Of a DNA stretch of 64,000 nt, positions 8,519-17,020 are shown one piece after another. The stretch is from NCBI RefSeq assembly GCF_003026355.1, contig NZ_PYON01000008.1, forward strand, positions 159,039-223,038, read 5' to 3'. Made by a program: the position numbers and the translations under genes. Position 1 is the stretch's first letter; every line of letters starts with the position of its first letter. The DNA comes from Photobacterium kishitanii (GTDB lineage Bacteria > Pseudomonadota > Gammaproteobacteria > Enterobacterales > Vibrionaceae). The notes beneath the pieces were generated by a model. The model saw nothing but the letters and a program-made list of their open reading frames with translations. It had not been told where the DNA came from and made no database searches.

Positions 8519-8782
8519 TTGATGTTTTTCCGTGTATTTTTGCTGATTACTTTAGCTTGTTTTCATACTTCGAGTTCAGCTTTAACTGTTAATCAATATG
8601 GAAATAAATACAGTTTACTTCCTTGTACAGGCCTAGAAACTAAAATTAATAGCTTTGAAAAAAGATTAACTATGATGTTATCTAATGCATCAAAAAAGGG
8701 AAAGTCTAACTTAAAAAACGAATATCAGGCATTGAAAAAATTGTATAAGCAAAAGCAATGTCATAAAAAAGCACCTCGATAA
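8519..8782 (+). CDS. Small secreted or periplasmic protein of unknown function
   Basis: An 87-residue product with a signal peptide (MMFFRVFLLITLACFHTSSSA). The mature part is short, lysine-rich and probably helical (KINSFEKRLTMMLSNASKKGKSN), with two cysteines. GGAG at 8507-8510 is 8 bases from a TTG at 8519 and 11 from an ATG at 8522; the TTG has the better spacing, but either may be used. The 3' end of the frame overlaps the terminator of the convergent mntH gene. Confidence 0.55.
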   Translation: MMFFRVFLLITLACFHTSSSALTVNQYGNKYSLLPCTGLETKINSFEKRLTMMLSNASKKGKSNLKNEYQALKKLYKQKQCHKKAPR

Positions 8783-8802
8783 TTAACTTATATTATCGAG
8801 GT
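8763..8802 (-). terminator. Rho-independent terminator of mntH, embedded in the end of the neighbouring gene
   Basis: A perfect 10-bp inverted repeat (ACCTCGATAA, 8773-8782, against TTATCGAGGT, 8793-8802). On the minus strand the stem is followed by GCTTTTTTAT. The left arm contains the last codons and stop of the small secreted-protein gene. Confidence 0.75.
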
Positions 8803-8829
8803 ACAGACAAGGAGTTTTACTTTATAGGT

Positions 8830-10092
8830 TTAAGCTAATAATGTGTAACTTAGATATAAGTTTAGAGCTAAAACAATAGCAACAATAATTAAGCCTAGAG
8901 TTGATACTATTTTACTATTTTTGTATTTACCCATGATTTTTTTACTGTTAGTGAAATAAAGTAATGGAATAATTGCTAATGCAATACCAAAGCTTAAAAC
9001 CACTTGGCTCATTACTAATATTTCAGTGGTATTGACAGCTAGTGCAATAACAATAAAAGATGGAATCATCGTAATAGAACGACGTAACCACATAGGAATT
9101 GTAAAATTAACAAAGCCTTGCATCACTACTTGTCCGGCCATTGTACCAACGACTGTAGATGATAGGCCTGATGCAACTAACGAGATACCAAATAAAATTG
9201 AAGCAGCTTTACCGACTAAGGGAGTTAATGTTTTATATGCTGTTTCTATTTCTGCAATATCTTGATTACCAGAGTAATGGAATACAGCCGCAGCCATCGC
9301 TACGATAGCTATATTAACAAAGCCGGCAATAACCATTGCTATTAATACGTCATATTTTGTTGAGCGCAAGCGTGTTGATACTTTCTCACCATACGTATTT
9401 TTAAATAATGCTGAATGTAAATAAATAACATGAGGCATTACAGTTGCACCAAGAATACCTGCTGCTAAATAAATTTGATGAGGACTATTTAGTGTCGGTA
9501 CAACTAAACCTTTTATTAATTCATGTGATGCAGGAGGAGCAATAAATAATTCAAAAATATAAATAACAGCAACTAGTAGTAATAATGCACCAATAATAAC
9601 TTCTAATGGTTTTTGACTCTTATTATTAAGCATTAATATCATAACTGTTGCTATGGCTGTAATAACAGCACCTTCCATTAAGCTGATATTAAATAGTAAT
9701 TGAAAACCAACAGCTGCACCAATAAACTCTGCAAGATCCGTTGCCATTGCTATTATTTCAGCCTGTATCCAATATGGCATTATTGCCCATTTTGGAAGAT
9801 GATCACGTAAGTGCTCAGGCAAATTTTTTCCTGTAACTATGCCTAATTTAGCGGATAAATATTGAATTAACATTGCCATTAAATTCGCCCATAGTACCAC
9901 CCATAAAAGTTGGTAACCAAAGGCAGAACCTGATTCAATATTTGTAGCAAAGTTGCCTGGATCAATGTAACCAATAGCAGCAATAAATGCAGGGCCTAAT
10001 AAAAGTAGTTTCTTTTTCAGTTTTAAGCTAAATGGGGTTGGCTGCATTTCAAGTGCGATAACTGCTTTATTCATAAGTGACTCCTTTGTCAT
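8830..10092 (-). CDS. mntH: NRAMP-family divalent metal (Mn2+) transporter MntH
   Basis: A 420-residue inner-membrane protein with about eleven hydrophobic segments. The NRAMP metal-site motifs are intact: DPGN at residues 44-47 in the first helix and MPH at 219-221 in the sixth. Bacterial members import Mn2+ (and Fe2+) with protons. A Fur-like box lies 23-43 bases upstream of the start codon, which fits iron- or manganese-dependent repression. The start at 10092 ([10 protein letters not shown]) has AAAGGAGT just upstream on the coding strand region; Met 7 is an alternative. Confidence 0.92.
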   Translation of the reverse strand: MTKESLMNKAVIALEMQPTPFSLKLKKKLLLLGPAFIAAIGYIDPGNFATNIESGSAFGYQLLWVVLWANLMAMLIQYLSAKLGIVTGKNLPEHLRDHLPKWAIMPYWIQAEIIAMATDLAEFIGAAVGFQLLFNISLMEGAVITAIATVMILMLNNKSQKPLEVIIGALLLLVAVIYIFELFIAPPASHELIKGLVVPTLNSPHQIYLAAGILGATVMPHVIYLHSALFKNTYGEKVSTRLRSTKYDVLIAMVIAGFVNIAIVAMAAAVFHYSGNQDIAEIETAYKTLTPLVGKAASILFGISLVASGLSSTVVGTMAGQVVMQGFVNFTIPMWLRRSITMIPSFIVIALAVNTTEILVMSQVVLSFGIALAIIPLLYFTNSKKIMGKYKNSKIVSTLGLIIVAIVLALNLYLSYTLLA

Positions 10093-10114
10093 GAGTCTAC
10101 TTTACGTAATTTGC

Positions 10115-10135
10115 AAATGAGAATCAATATCATTT
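10115..10135 (-). promoter_or_regulatory. Fur-like box upstream of mntH
   Basis: AAATGAGAATCAATATCATTT is an imperfect palindrome close to the Fur consensus (GATAATGATAATCATTATC core). Eight of ten positions are symmetric. Placement near the expected promoter of mntH supports the call. I see no MntR-type sequence. Confidence 0.65.
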
Positions 10136-10185
10136 AGAGTGCAAACATGATTGCTTACATTTCACTTATGAAAACAAAGTCATTA

Positions 10186-10208
10186 ATAGGTAGTAGCTAT
10201 TTACCTAT
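10186..10208. repeat. Inverted repeat ATAGGTA-N9-TACCTAT
   Basis: A perfect 7-bp inverted repeat about 310 bases before the sigma factor start. Its half-site matches a second palindrome at 10390-10406, which suggests a shared operator for an unknown regulator. Confidence 0.4.
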
Positions 10209-10380
10209 CGCTATTTAGAATTCGAATACGAACTTTATCACTTTTAGTATATATAATGTTACTTATATCGAAAAAATGTGATCCCTTTTCAATAATATGC
10301 ATAAGAGTGTTTAATCTTTTTATAAAAATCGATATTGTCATCGGTAATGACTTGTATGTCTTTAACATATTTTTGGCTTA

Positions 10381-10406
10381 GGTGTTAATACCTATTTAAT
10401 ATAGGT
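10381..10406. repeat. Composite inverted repeat around ACCTAT-N5-ATAGGT
   Basis: GGT-N6-ACC (10381-10392) overlaps ACCTAT-N5-ATAGGT (10390-10406). It lies about 110 bases before the sigma factor start codon, a plausible operator position. It shares its half-site with the repeat at 10186-10208. Confidence 0.4.
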
Positions 10407-10516
10407 TGATTTTGTAATTCTATAAGATTAACCATTAATAATAAGTATGATTGTTAATGAATACATCACCGCTTTAATTATGATAGCAAAATGGATGTTG
10501 AAAAAAAGGATGTAGT

Positions 10517-11395
10517 ATGGAAGCCGAAGTAAGTAATAAAACACTAGCTTTTGAGACCGATGTAATTCAATTATATCTTCGTGATATTTCTATGAAACCA
10601 CTATTAACAAAAAATGAAGAGGTTCTTTATAGTCGTAAAGTATTAACAGGAGATGTCAGTGCAAAAAATATAATGATTGAAAGTAATTTACGTTTAGTCG
10701 TTAACATTGCTAAACGGTACCGTGGTAGCTCTATTCAATTAAGTGATCTCATTGATGAAGGGAATATCGGACTTATTACTGCGGTAGATAAATTTGATCC
10801 TGAAAGAGGCTTTCGATTTTCAACTTACGCGACATGGTGGATTAAGCAAACCATAGAGCGTGCTATTCACAATCAAAGTCGCACTATTCGGTTACCCGTC
10901 CATGTATCAAAAGAAATTAATACCATTGTGCGGACACATAAACATCTACTGAATACTCAAAATAAAGAACCTAAAAATGAAGATGTTGCACAAAAATTAG
11001 ATCGTAGTGTTGATGATATTTCTACCCTCTTATCTTACGATGCCCCTATTATATCCTACGATCAGACCATCAATGATGATGCTAATTCACAATCACTTGC
11101 TGTGTTTTTAACAGATGATAAAGCAGTTAAACCAGATAGTCATTTAGATGAACTAGATATAAAACACATCACATCTTCTATTTTAGATTCTCTATCTCCA
11201 AGGGATAAAGAGATTATTTGTCGTCGATTTGGCCTGCTTGGTCATGAATCACAAACACTCCAAGAAGTTGCCGATGAAGTTGGATTGACACGAGAACGAA
11301 TTCGTCAACTACAAGTTATTTCATTGAAAAAACTTCGTAATTACCTTCAACGTGATAATTACGATATCTCAATACTATTTGCTGACACTGCATGA
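10517..11395 (+). CDS. RpoS-like group 2 RNA polymerase sigma factor
   Basis: A 292-residue sigma-70 family protein. It has region 1.2 ([12 protein letters not shown]), region 2 ([55 protein letters not shown]), a region 3 and region 4.2 ([19 protein letters not shown]). The strings resemble RpoS closely, including [14 protein letters not shown] residues and the RRFGLLG stretch. It is shorter than RpoS (about 330) because most of region 1.1 is missing. Vibrionaceae carry RpoS paralogues such as RpoQ on chromosome II; this may be one, but I cannot exclude another paralogue. AAGGATG precedes the ATG. It is monocistronic with its own terminator. Confidence 0.85.
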   Translation: MEAEVSNKTLAFETDVIQLYLRDISMKPLLTKNEEVLYSRKVLTGDVSAKNIMIESNLRLVVNIAKRYRGSSIQLSDLIDEGNIGLITAVDKFDPERGFRFSTYATWWIKQTIERAIHNQSRTIRLPVHVSKEINTIVRTHKHLLNTQNKEPKNEDVAQKLDRSVDDISTLLSYDAPIISYDQTINDDANSQSLAVFLTDDKAVKPDSHLDELDIKHITSSILDSLSPRDKEIICRRFGLLGHESQTLQEVADEVGLTRERIRQLQVISLKKLRNYLQRDNYDISILFADTA

Positions 11396-11415
11396 TAGAT
11401 TGTTTGCTATTATTT

Positions 11416-11445
11416 AAAGGAGCACTTAATGTGCTCCTTTTTCGT
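11416..11445 (+). terminator. Rho-independent terminator of the sigma factor gene
   Basis: AAAGGAGCAC (11416-11425) pairs perfectly with GTGCTCCTTT (11431-11440) over a 5-base loop, then T-rich sequence. Confidence 0.85.
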
Positions 11446-11462
11446 TATAGTTAAGGTTTGTT

Positions 11463-12008
11463 ATGCATTTAAAATCATTATTAATTGCGGGTTCGATATT
11501 ATTTTTTTCAGGGTGTGCTAGTTACGGTGTAACTGAAAATGAAATGCAATCTTACCTAAATAAAGAAACTCAATTTAATCATTCGGTTGGTATTCAAGGT
11601 ATAGCTTACGCAACGGGTAAATTCGATAATATTAAAGTTGGTATCGGGCGTATAGCTAAAAATAAAGTCAATGTAGCAGCTACAGCAACTGCTGATTTAG
11701 AATTAATGGGACAACCAACTCAAAATATCGCAATTAAAGCTAACTTTAGTGCAATCCCTTATTACAACCAAGAGCAAGGTGCTATTTATTTAAAAGATCT
11801 TAGCATTGAATCATTAGCAGTCACACCTGAACGGTTAAATAATGTATTGACGAAACCTGTTATTACTCCGATTGTTTCTTTTTTAAGCCAAGTATTATCA
11901 ACAAAACCTGTTTATAAGCTAAATGACAATGAATTAGAGCAAGCTCTCTTGAAAAAAACCAAACCTGAATTAGTTATTGAAAATCATAAATTAGTTTTAG
12001 ATTGGTAA
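11463..12008 (+). CDS. YceB-type lipoprotein (DUF1439)
   Basis: A 181-residue lipoprotein. The signal sequence ends in the lipobox FFSGC, with the lipidated Cys at residue 18. The body matches the E. coli YceB plan: a TENEMQSYLNK start, NIKVGIGRIAKNKVNVAATATADLELMG, then AIPYYNQEQGAIYLKDLSIES and TPERLNNVLTKPVITPI. YceB is an outer-membrane-associated or periplasmic lipoprotein of the DUF1439/SCO-like lipid-binding fold, role unknown. AAGG lies 6 bases before the ATG. Confidence 0.85.
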   Translation: MHLKSLLIAGSILFFSGCASYGVTENEMQSYLNKETQFNHSVGIQGIAYATGKFDNIKVGIGRIAKNKVNVAATATADLELMGQPTQNIAIKANFSAIPYYNQEQGAIYLKDLSIESLAVTPERLNNVLTKPVITPIVSFLSQVLSTKPVYKLNDNELEQALLKKTKPELVIENHKLVLDW

Positions 12009-12025
12009 TAAATAGTTATTAAGAT

Positions 12026-12052
12026 AAAAAGCTCTTTGTATAAGGGCTTTTT
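12026..12052. terminator. Convergent (bidirectional) terminator
   Basis: AAAAAGCTCT pairs imperfectly with AGGGCTTTTT around a short loop. T runs on both strands fit use by the YceB-type gene and by the convergent membrane protein gene, whose stop overlaps the right arm. Confidence 0.6.
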
Positions 12053-12356
12053 ATTGACTAAATTTTGATTGCTCTAAAAAATGTGTACCAGCTGCATCAT
12101 CAATCATCTTTACAGCCCTTTCCGCCTCAAAAGATCGTTTCATAGCCTCTGCAGCATAATCTCTTGTTGTAGGGGTTTGACTCGTAATAATTAGCATTAA
12201 TACAAAAATAATAGTAGCAACAGATAATATAGCGACAGTATATATTCGTCGAATAATACGCGCTTCACTTTGTTTAATTTCAGTTTTCACTGCACGTAAA
12301 ACATCATAGTTAGTGATATTTGAACGCACTCTTTGGTTTTGATCCATCTTAAACAT
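12051..12356 (-). CDS. Small single-pass membrane protein of unknown function
   Basis: A 101-residue protein with one transmembrane segment (about residues 39-59, IYTVAILSVATIIFVLMLIIT). Charged and amphipathic regions lie on both sides: NYDVLRAVKTEIKQSEARIIRR before it and a helical AAEAMKRSFEAERAVKMIDDA after it. No family recognised. The first Met and Met 4 (MDQNQRV) are equally likely starts; neither has a strong ribosome-binding site. Confidence 0.6.
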   Translation of the reverse strand: MFKMDQNQRVRSNITNYDVLRAVKTEIKQSEARIIRRIYTVAILSVATIIFVLMLIITSQTPTTRDYAAEAMKRSFEAERAVKMIDDAAGTHFLEQSKFSQ

Positions 12357-12480
12357 TCAGTATGATTAATAAGTAACTTATCAGTCTATCAAGCATTACT
12401 GAATTTAAGCTTACATAAGTATAAACTTGTAAGTATAAAACCTTTTACATAAAGACATAAAGTTATAGTGCATTAGTAAT

Positions 12481-12506
12481 AAAAAAGACAGAGCCTAGCG
12501 GCTCTG
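12481..12506 (-). terminator. Rho-independent terminator of the chromate-transporter-like gene
   Basis: CAGAGCC (12489-12495) pairs with GGCTCTG (12500-12506) around the tetraloop TAGC. On the minus strand a run of six T residues follows. Confidence 0.8.
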
Positions 12507-12512
12507 ACTTTC

Positions 12513-13664
12513 TTATAAATTAATAACGAATGTATATACTATTAGAAATATTGCTAATAACCATACAGGGCAATTGTACTTCTTGATTAATATGTAACCG
12601 ATAATAACGGCAATAATATCTCCAATCGATTTAATTGAACTCGTAATTACAGGATTAATTAATGCGCTCGCTAATAAACCAACAACACATGCATTAATCA
12701 ACACAATTGCTTGAATTAAACGTGGATGACTAAATAATGCCTTCCAAGCAGGTAAAAATGCGAATAGAAGCAAACTACCAGGAAAAAAAACAGCTATCGT
12801 TGCAATAATACTCCCCATAATTGGCATTTGAGGTATTGCTGAAGCCCCCAAATAACTCGCCATAGTAAACATAGGTCCAGGAACCAGTTGAGCAGAAGCA
12901 TAAGCACTCAAAAAGGTGTTATCCGTTACCATACCATCAAGCATGGGCTGTAATAGCGGTAATACAACATGCCCACCACCGAATACGAAGCTCCCCGCCT
13001 GATAAAAGATAGAAAATAATTTAATGTTCTCATTCGTAGCAGCAATTAATGGTAATAAAATTAATAATCCTGAGAAAATAACGACTAAGCCAATATGTGG
13101 CCGAATAGGTTTAATCAAATGCTTATCGACTATTGGCTGGGTTTTGAATGACCATAAAAAACCTGCAATACTTGCTACAATAATCGGTAAAATTTGGCCA
13201 AATAAACCACTACTGAACGTCACCCAGATCATCGTTAATAATGCTGTCGAAATAGTAGCTATTGAGATTAAATTCTTCTTCACCATACCCCATAAAGCAT
13301 CAGTAACCACAACAACCGCCAGTAGTTTAGCTGCAGTAATGATGTATTCGACAGTAACAGAGCCACTAAATTGGTTATTAGCAACAGCTAGAAATGTTAA
13401 TAAAATAAAGGAAGGTAAGGTAAAACCGATAAACGCAGCAATAGAACCAAAATAACCCGCCTTTTTATAACCGATATACATCCCAAGCTGGCTACTTGCA
13501 GGGCCAGGTAAAAACTGACATAGCGCAATCGCCTGTGTAAAATCCTCATCACTGAGCCATTTATTTTTAACTACAAACGCTTGTTGAAAATAGCCTATAT
13601 GTGCTGCAGGTCCACCAAAACTACATAAACCTAGCACTAAAAACTGCCAAAAAACCGTTAACAT
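12513..13664 (-). CDS. chrA: Chromate transporter (CHR / ChrA) family protein
   Basis: A 383-residue membrane protein made of two homologous halves, as in ChrA. Half one begins FWQFLVLGLCSFGGPAAHIGYFQQAFV with QFLPGPASSQLGMYIGY. Half two has FGGGHVVLPLLQPM with AQLVPGPMFTMASYLG. The paired FGG and PGP motifs are family hallmarks. ChrA members export chromate by proton exchange, although many homologues have untested substrates. The ATG at 13664 is chosen because AGGAG lies 9 bases before it; an adjacent in-frame TTG at 13667 is the alternative. A LysR regulator is encoded divergently. Confidence 0.88.
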   Translation of the reverse strand: MLTVFWQFLVLGLCSFGGPAAHIGYFQQAFVVKNKWLSDEDFTQAIALCQFLPGPASSQLGMYIGYKKAGYFGSIAAFIGFTLPSFILLTFLAVANNQFSGSVTVEYIITAAKLLAVVVVTDALWGMVKKNLISIATISTALLTMIWVTFSSGLFGQILPIIVASIAGFLWSFKTQPIVDKHLIKPIRPHIGLVVIFSGLLILLPLIAATNENIKLFSIFYQAGSFVFGGGHVVLPLLQPMLDGMVTDNTFLSAYASAQLVPGPMFTMASYLGASAIPQMPIMGSIIATIAVFFPGSLLLFAFLPAWKALFSHPRLIQAIVLINACVVGLLASALINPVITSSIKSIGDIIAVIIGYILIKKYNCPVWLLAIFLIVYTFVINL

Positions 13665-13886
13665 CAATCACATCTCCTATAGTGAAGTAACTATTTTAAC
13701 GGTTGTTTATCTATTACTGAAATCGTTTGTACAGATACATATCATTATTGTAATCGATGAAAGCAAGCTTTGTTGTACCATGTCATTTTCATGGCGATTA
13801 TAATCCTTTATTATACAAATCATGTTTTTCTGTGTAATAACAAGCAAACTACCCTGCTTTGCTTGCTCTTCAAAGAGTCGATGCTT

Positions 13887-14810
13887 ATGTTAGAAAATCT
13901 TCAACAAATGGTTATCCTGGCTGCAATTGGCCATGAACAAAATTTTACCCGTGCGGCAGATAGATTAGGCATCTCTAAATCTCAAGTAAGTAAACAAATT
14001 CGTTATTTAGAGGAACGTTTAGGCTGCCAGCTCGTTCAACGTAGTACACGTACAGTGGCCTTAACGGAAATCGGTTTACAATATGCCGATTACGGTCAGC
14101 AACTGGTTGATACTGTTAATGAAGCTGAAGCGATGGTGGCAGGATATCGTAATGAAATAAAGGGCGTGCTACGAATTGGCATTGCACAATCTTTTGGCAA
14201 TATTCATATAACATCAGCTTTGGCTGAGTTTCAAAAAAGCAATCCAGAATTAGAATTAGAAATAAGCTTATTTGATCATCGACCAAATTTATTAGAGGAA
14301 GGATTTGATTGTTGGATAGCCATTCATGAACATCCACCTGAAGGCATGGTTGCGCGGAAATTAGCTAACTGCGAATTTGTGGTAGTTGCATCACCTGATT
14401 ATATTGCGTTACATGGAAAACCAGAAACCCCTGGCGATTTACGCCGCCACAATTGTATAACTTATCAAAGTCGTGAACGTAAATATGTTAATTGGGCTTT
14501 TTCTCGTGATGGTGTACAGCAATCAATTCGAGTTAGAGGTAACTACCGTATAGATAACGCACCTGCGGTATTGGATGCCGCTGTCAGTGGCTTAGGTATT
14601 GCTTACTTATCGACCTATTTAATGACTAATGAAATCGAAAGCAATAAACTCATTCAGTTACTTCCAGAATGGAAAACGACGGTTGATTTGCCAATTTATG
14701 CAGTTTACCCTCGCAGAAAATACTTAGCACCAAAAGTACGTTGTTTCATTGATTTCATGGCTGAACGTATGGCGCAGGCACCTTATAAAACGCCGAGGCC
14801 AATGCAATAG
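13887..14810 (+). CDS. LysR-family regulator divergent from the chromate transporter
   Basis: A 307-residue LysR protein with N-terminal helix-turn-helix (FTRAADRLGISKSQVSKQIRYLEERLG) and an effector-binding domain of normal length. The open frame extends 39 codons upstream, but that part is hydrophobic and atypical. I chose the Met of MLENLQQMVIL, with AAAGAG 9 bases upstream; a Met two residues earlier (13881) is nearly equal. Its head-to-head position with the chrA-like gene suggests it controls that gene. The inducer is unknown. Confidence 0.88.
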   Translation: MLENLQQMVILAAIGHEQNFTRAADRLGISKSQVSKQIRYLEERLGCQLVQRSTRTVALTEIGLQYADYGQQLVDTVNEAEAMVAGYRNEIKGVLRIGIAQSFGNIHITSALAEFQKSNPELELEISLFDHRPNLLEEGFDCWIAIHEHPPEGMVARKLANCEFVVVASPDYIALHGKPETPGDLRRHNCITYQSRERKYVNWAFSRDGVQQSIRVRGNYRIDNAPAVLDAAVSGLGIAYLSTYLMTNEIESNKLIQLLPEWKTTVDLPIYAVYPRRKYLAPKVRCFIDFMAERMAQAPYKTPRPMQ

Positions 14811-14855
14811 CCGATGAGTAATAGAACTTTATTTATACACTAATAAACAAAAGCT

Positions 14856-14890
14856 ACAACGCGGCCATATATCACCGCGTTGTTACTTTT
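14856..14890. terminator. Terminator between the LysR and acyltransferase genes
   Basis: ACAACGCGG (14856-14864) pairs perfectly with CCGCGTTGT (14875-14883), followed by a T-rich run on the plus strand. A second hairpin (AGCAGCAT, 14896-14903, with ATGCTGCT, 14913-14920) overlaps the stop of the convergent gene. Confidence 0.7.
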
Positions 14891-14903
14891 ACAGTAGCAG
14901 CAT

Positions 14904-16019
14904 TTACTCTAGATGCTGCTTCTTCTGCGCAGGTAAAGCATACATACGACGTAAGATATCTTGTACGCCTTGTGGTTGATCTGCTAATTTCTGTGCAAAT
15001 AACTGCTGTTCTTTGGCTGTAATTTGGTCAGACTCAATATCTGCTGCGATGTAATTTGATGGGAATAAATGATAATTTTCAGTTATTTGTTTATCAATAA
15101 TAGCAGCAAGTTCATCTGGAGTATCAGGTGCATCAGTGATCACATCACCAAAGCTGATATGGATTCGTCGTTTCTGACCCACAATACCTTGTACAATACT
15201 TTCTATATCTTCAAATTCAGATTTTTCATAAGTACCTGTGGTCGCTTTTTGGTACAACTCTTGTGCTTTTGCCAAATCACAAGGATCGTTTTCATATGAA
15301 ATAGCGACAGGAACAATATTAAGCCCACTCATAAACTCAGCAAACGGTAATTTTTGCTTACGTCCTTCCATAAAGAACATTTTTAAAATAGCTGGATCAG
15401 TTTTATCGTTACCGTCTTTTGCTCGCCCTTCTTTTTGTGCTATCCAAATATTATTGCCGGTCATTAAAGAATGAGAAATATAGCTAGAAAGTAAGCCTAA
15501 TGACTTCATTAACTCACGAGGACCTTTTGATGAACGCTTTACAATAAAACTCTTGTTCAAACGCATCAATTCAGTAGCACATGGTTTTTTTAGTAAATTA
15601 TCACCAATCGCAATGCGGACAGTATTGAAGTTCTCATGGAACAAACACCAGTTCACCATTGCCGGATCCATAGCAATATCACGATGATTCGAAACAAATA
15701 AATAAGCTTTATTTGGGTCGAGTTTATCTAAACCGGTTGTTGTTACACCGTCACATGAATGATCGATAGTTGCTTGCATATACCTTGCAATATAATCTTG
15801 CACATCTTTAACACTGGTCACATTCGACCATTTTTTAACAAGAAAACGTTTTATTAACGGAATTAGCAACCAGCCAAACATACCGGAAGCATGAGGAAAG
15901 CGGTATTTTAAAATCGCATTGATGAAATCTTTATCATCAATAAGACGCTGGATAGCCCCTTTAACTTCGTTATCATTGTAAGGGCGGATTTCTTTATAAA
16001 TATCGTTATCTATACACAC
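14904..16019 (-). CDS. PlsC-like 1-acyl-glycerol-3-phosphate acyltransferase family protein
   Basis: A 371-residue protein with a glycerolipid acyltransferase core. Block I reads SNHRDIAMD: the His and Asp are six residues apart (H-x5-D), one more than the usual H-x4-D, though an Asp also lies at H+2. Block III-like EGRAKDGNDKTDP follows IAQK, and NIVPVAISYE matches the later core. The protein is longer than PlsC (about 245) because of N- and C-terminal extensions. It probably acylates a lipid or lysolipid at the inner membrane; the acceptor is unknown. It is monocistronic. Confidence 0.75.
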   Translation of the reverse strand: MCIDNDIYKEIRPYNDNEVKGAIQRLIDDKDFINAILKYRFPHASGMFGWLLIPLIKRFLVKKWSNVTSVKDVQDYIARYMQATIDHSCDGVTTTGLDKLDPNKAYLFVSNHRDIAMDPAMVNWCLFHENFNTVRIAIGDNLLKKPCATELMRLNKSFIVKRSSKGPRELMKSLGLLSSYISHSLMTGNNIWIAQKEGRAKDGNDKTDPAILKMFFMEGRKQKLPFAEFMSGLNIVPVAISYENDPCDLAKAQELYQKATTGTYEKSEFEDIESIVQGIVGQKRRIHISFGDVITDAPDTPDELAAIIDKQITENYHLFPSNYIAADIESDQITAKEQQLFAQKLADQPQGVQDILRRMYALPAQKKQHLE

Positions 16020-16279
16020 AATAAGGCTTCATCTTGAAAAAACTTGGTTATTTTACTGATAAATTCTATTTTACCAAATAACCTAAATCAATAAGGAGTA
16101 TGGTTGGAGACCGAACCACGTCTAGTCGTTGAATTTTCAACCACTATTAATCATAAAAAGTGCGTTCTAATGCAAAAACGACCAATCATACACTGATTTT
16201 GATTATTGTCGCCTATGCAATGTTGACGATGTAACAAAAACAGCCGAATATGTGCAAGATATCGAGTTAGAGAGACATT

Positions 16280-16957
16280 ATGAAACAAGCCATTGAGTTT
16301 TCCAAAAACGAGCACCCTTTTCTTTTTGTTGGTTCTCGCCGAAAAAGCCACAACGCCTACTTTATCGTTGTTGCTAGCGGCTGCATATTAATACGCTTAG
16401 GTAAACACGAGCACCTCGTATCCCAAGGACATGGTTTTTGGGTGCCTTTTGATTGTTTACATGCATTAACAGTTTTACCCGGTACTCGTTTTTTTAAAGT
16501 CGCTTTTTCAATCCGTTTACGACAGCCACTATGTCGTGATGCAGGGTTCTTTGTAGTTAGCCCATTACTTGATGCTTTATTGGTTGAACTTGAAAAGCAA
16601 CCTATAGAAAAACATGACTGGAATGGCACTGAAGGACGCCTACTTAAAGTTATAGCGGATCAAGTATCAAGCTTATCAGCTTCAACACAATCGTTGTCAC
16701 CTGCGATTAATAAACAATATCATAATGCACTTGCGCTATTACTTAATGGCAACAAAATTACCGAACAATCGGCGACTCAAAATATTGAACCCGTATTGGG
16801 TATGACCTTAAAAGAATTTGAGTCCTGTATTACCATACGTGAGGCGGTTAAATTAGTCCGTTCTGGAAGGAAGTTACCGCAAATTGCCGCGCAGTTGAAT
16901 ACATCTGAAGTGTTACTTGAAGCACTTGCCATGCCTATTTTAGGAAAACCTTTTTAA
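16280..16957 (+). CDS. AraC-like protein with an incomplete DNA-binding domain
   Basis: A 225-residue protein. The N-terminal 110 residues resemble an AraC cupin sensor (SGCILIRLGKHEHLVSQGHGFWVPFDCLHALTVLPGTRFFKVAFS). The C-terminal part contains only something like the second helix-turn-helix of AraC (IREAVKLVRSGRKLPQIAAQLNTSE) and stops at MPILGKPF. The first helix-turn-helix and the usual FxRxFKxxxG-x-TP ending are missing or replaced. AraC proteins are normally near 270-300 residues. It may be a decoy, a single-site DNA binder or a decaying gene. A GAGAG sequence precedes the ATG. Confidence 0.65.
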   Translation: MKQAIEFSKNEHPFLFVGSRRKSHNAYFIVVASGCILIRLGKHEHLVSQGHGFWVPFDCLHALTVLPGTRFFKVAFSIRLRQPLCRDAGFFVVSPLLDALLVELEKQPIEKHDWNGTEGRLLKVIADQVSSLSASTQSLSPAINKQYHNALALLLNGNKITEQSATQNIEPVLGMTLKEFESCITIREAVKLVRSGRKLPQIAAQLNTSEVLLEALAMPILGKPF

Positions 16958-16976
16958 CAATAAAGATTTTTCTATT

Positions 16977-17011
16977 AAAAGAGTGCCCATTCACATTCAG
17001 GGCATTCTTTT
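16977..17011. terminator. Bidirectional terminator
   Basis: AAAAGAGTGCCC (16977-16988) pairs with GGGCATTCTTTT (17000-17011), with one G-T wobble, serving two convergent genes. Confidence 0.8.
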
Positions 17012-17020
17012 AACGATTCA

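Larger units (their letters stand above)
10093..10516. other. Divergent intergenic region between mntH and the sigma factor gene
   Basis: This 424-base stretch holds the Fur-like box of mntH at its left end, and two related inverted repeats built on ACCTAT/ATAGGT toward the sigma factor gene (listed separately). No open frame worth calling was seen. Confidence 0.5.

Noticed and set aside
10115..10135. MntR-type operator at mntH
   Set aside because: The palindrome is much closer to a Fur box; no AAACATAGC...GCTATGTTT-like sequence is present.
10390..10406. LuxR-type lux box upstream of the sigma factor
   Set aside because: ACCTAT-N5-ATAGGT is only 17 bp and lacks the CTG/CAG core of the 20-bp lux box.
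16100..16132. Ten-codon leader peptide upstream of the AraC-like gene
   Set aside because: The ATG follows AAGGAG by only one base, too close for initiation, and there is no attenuator-like structure.
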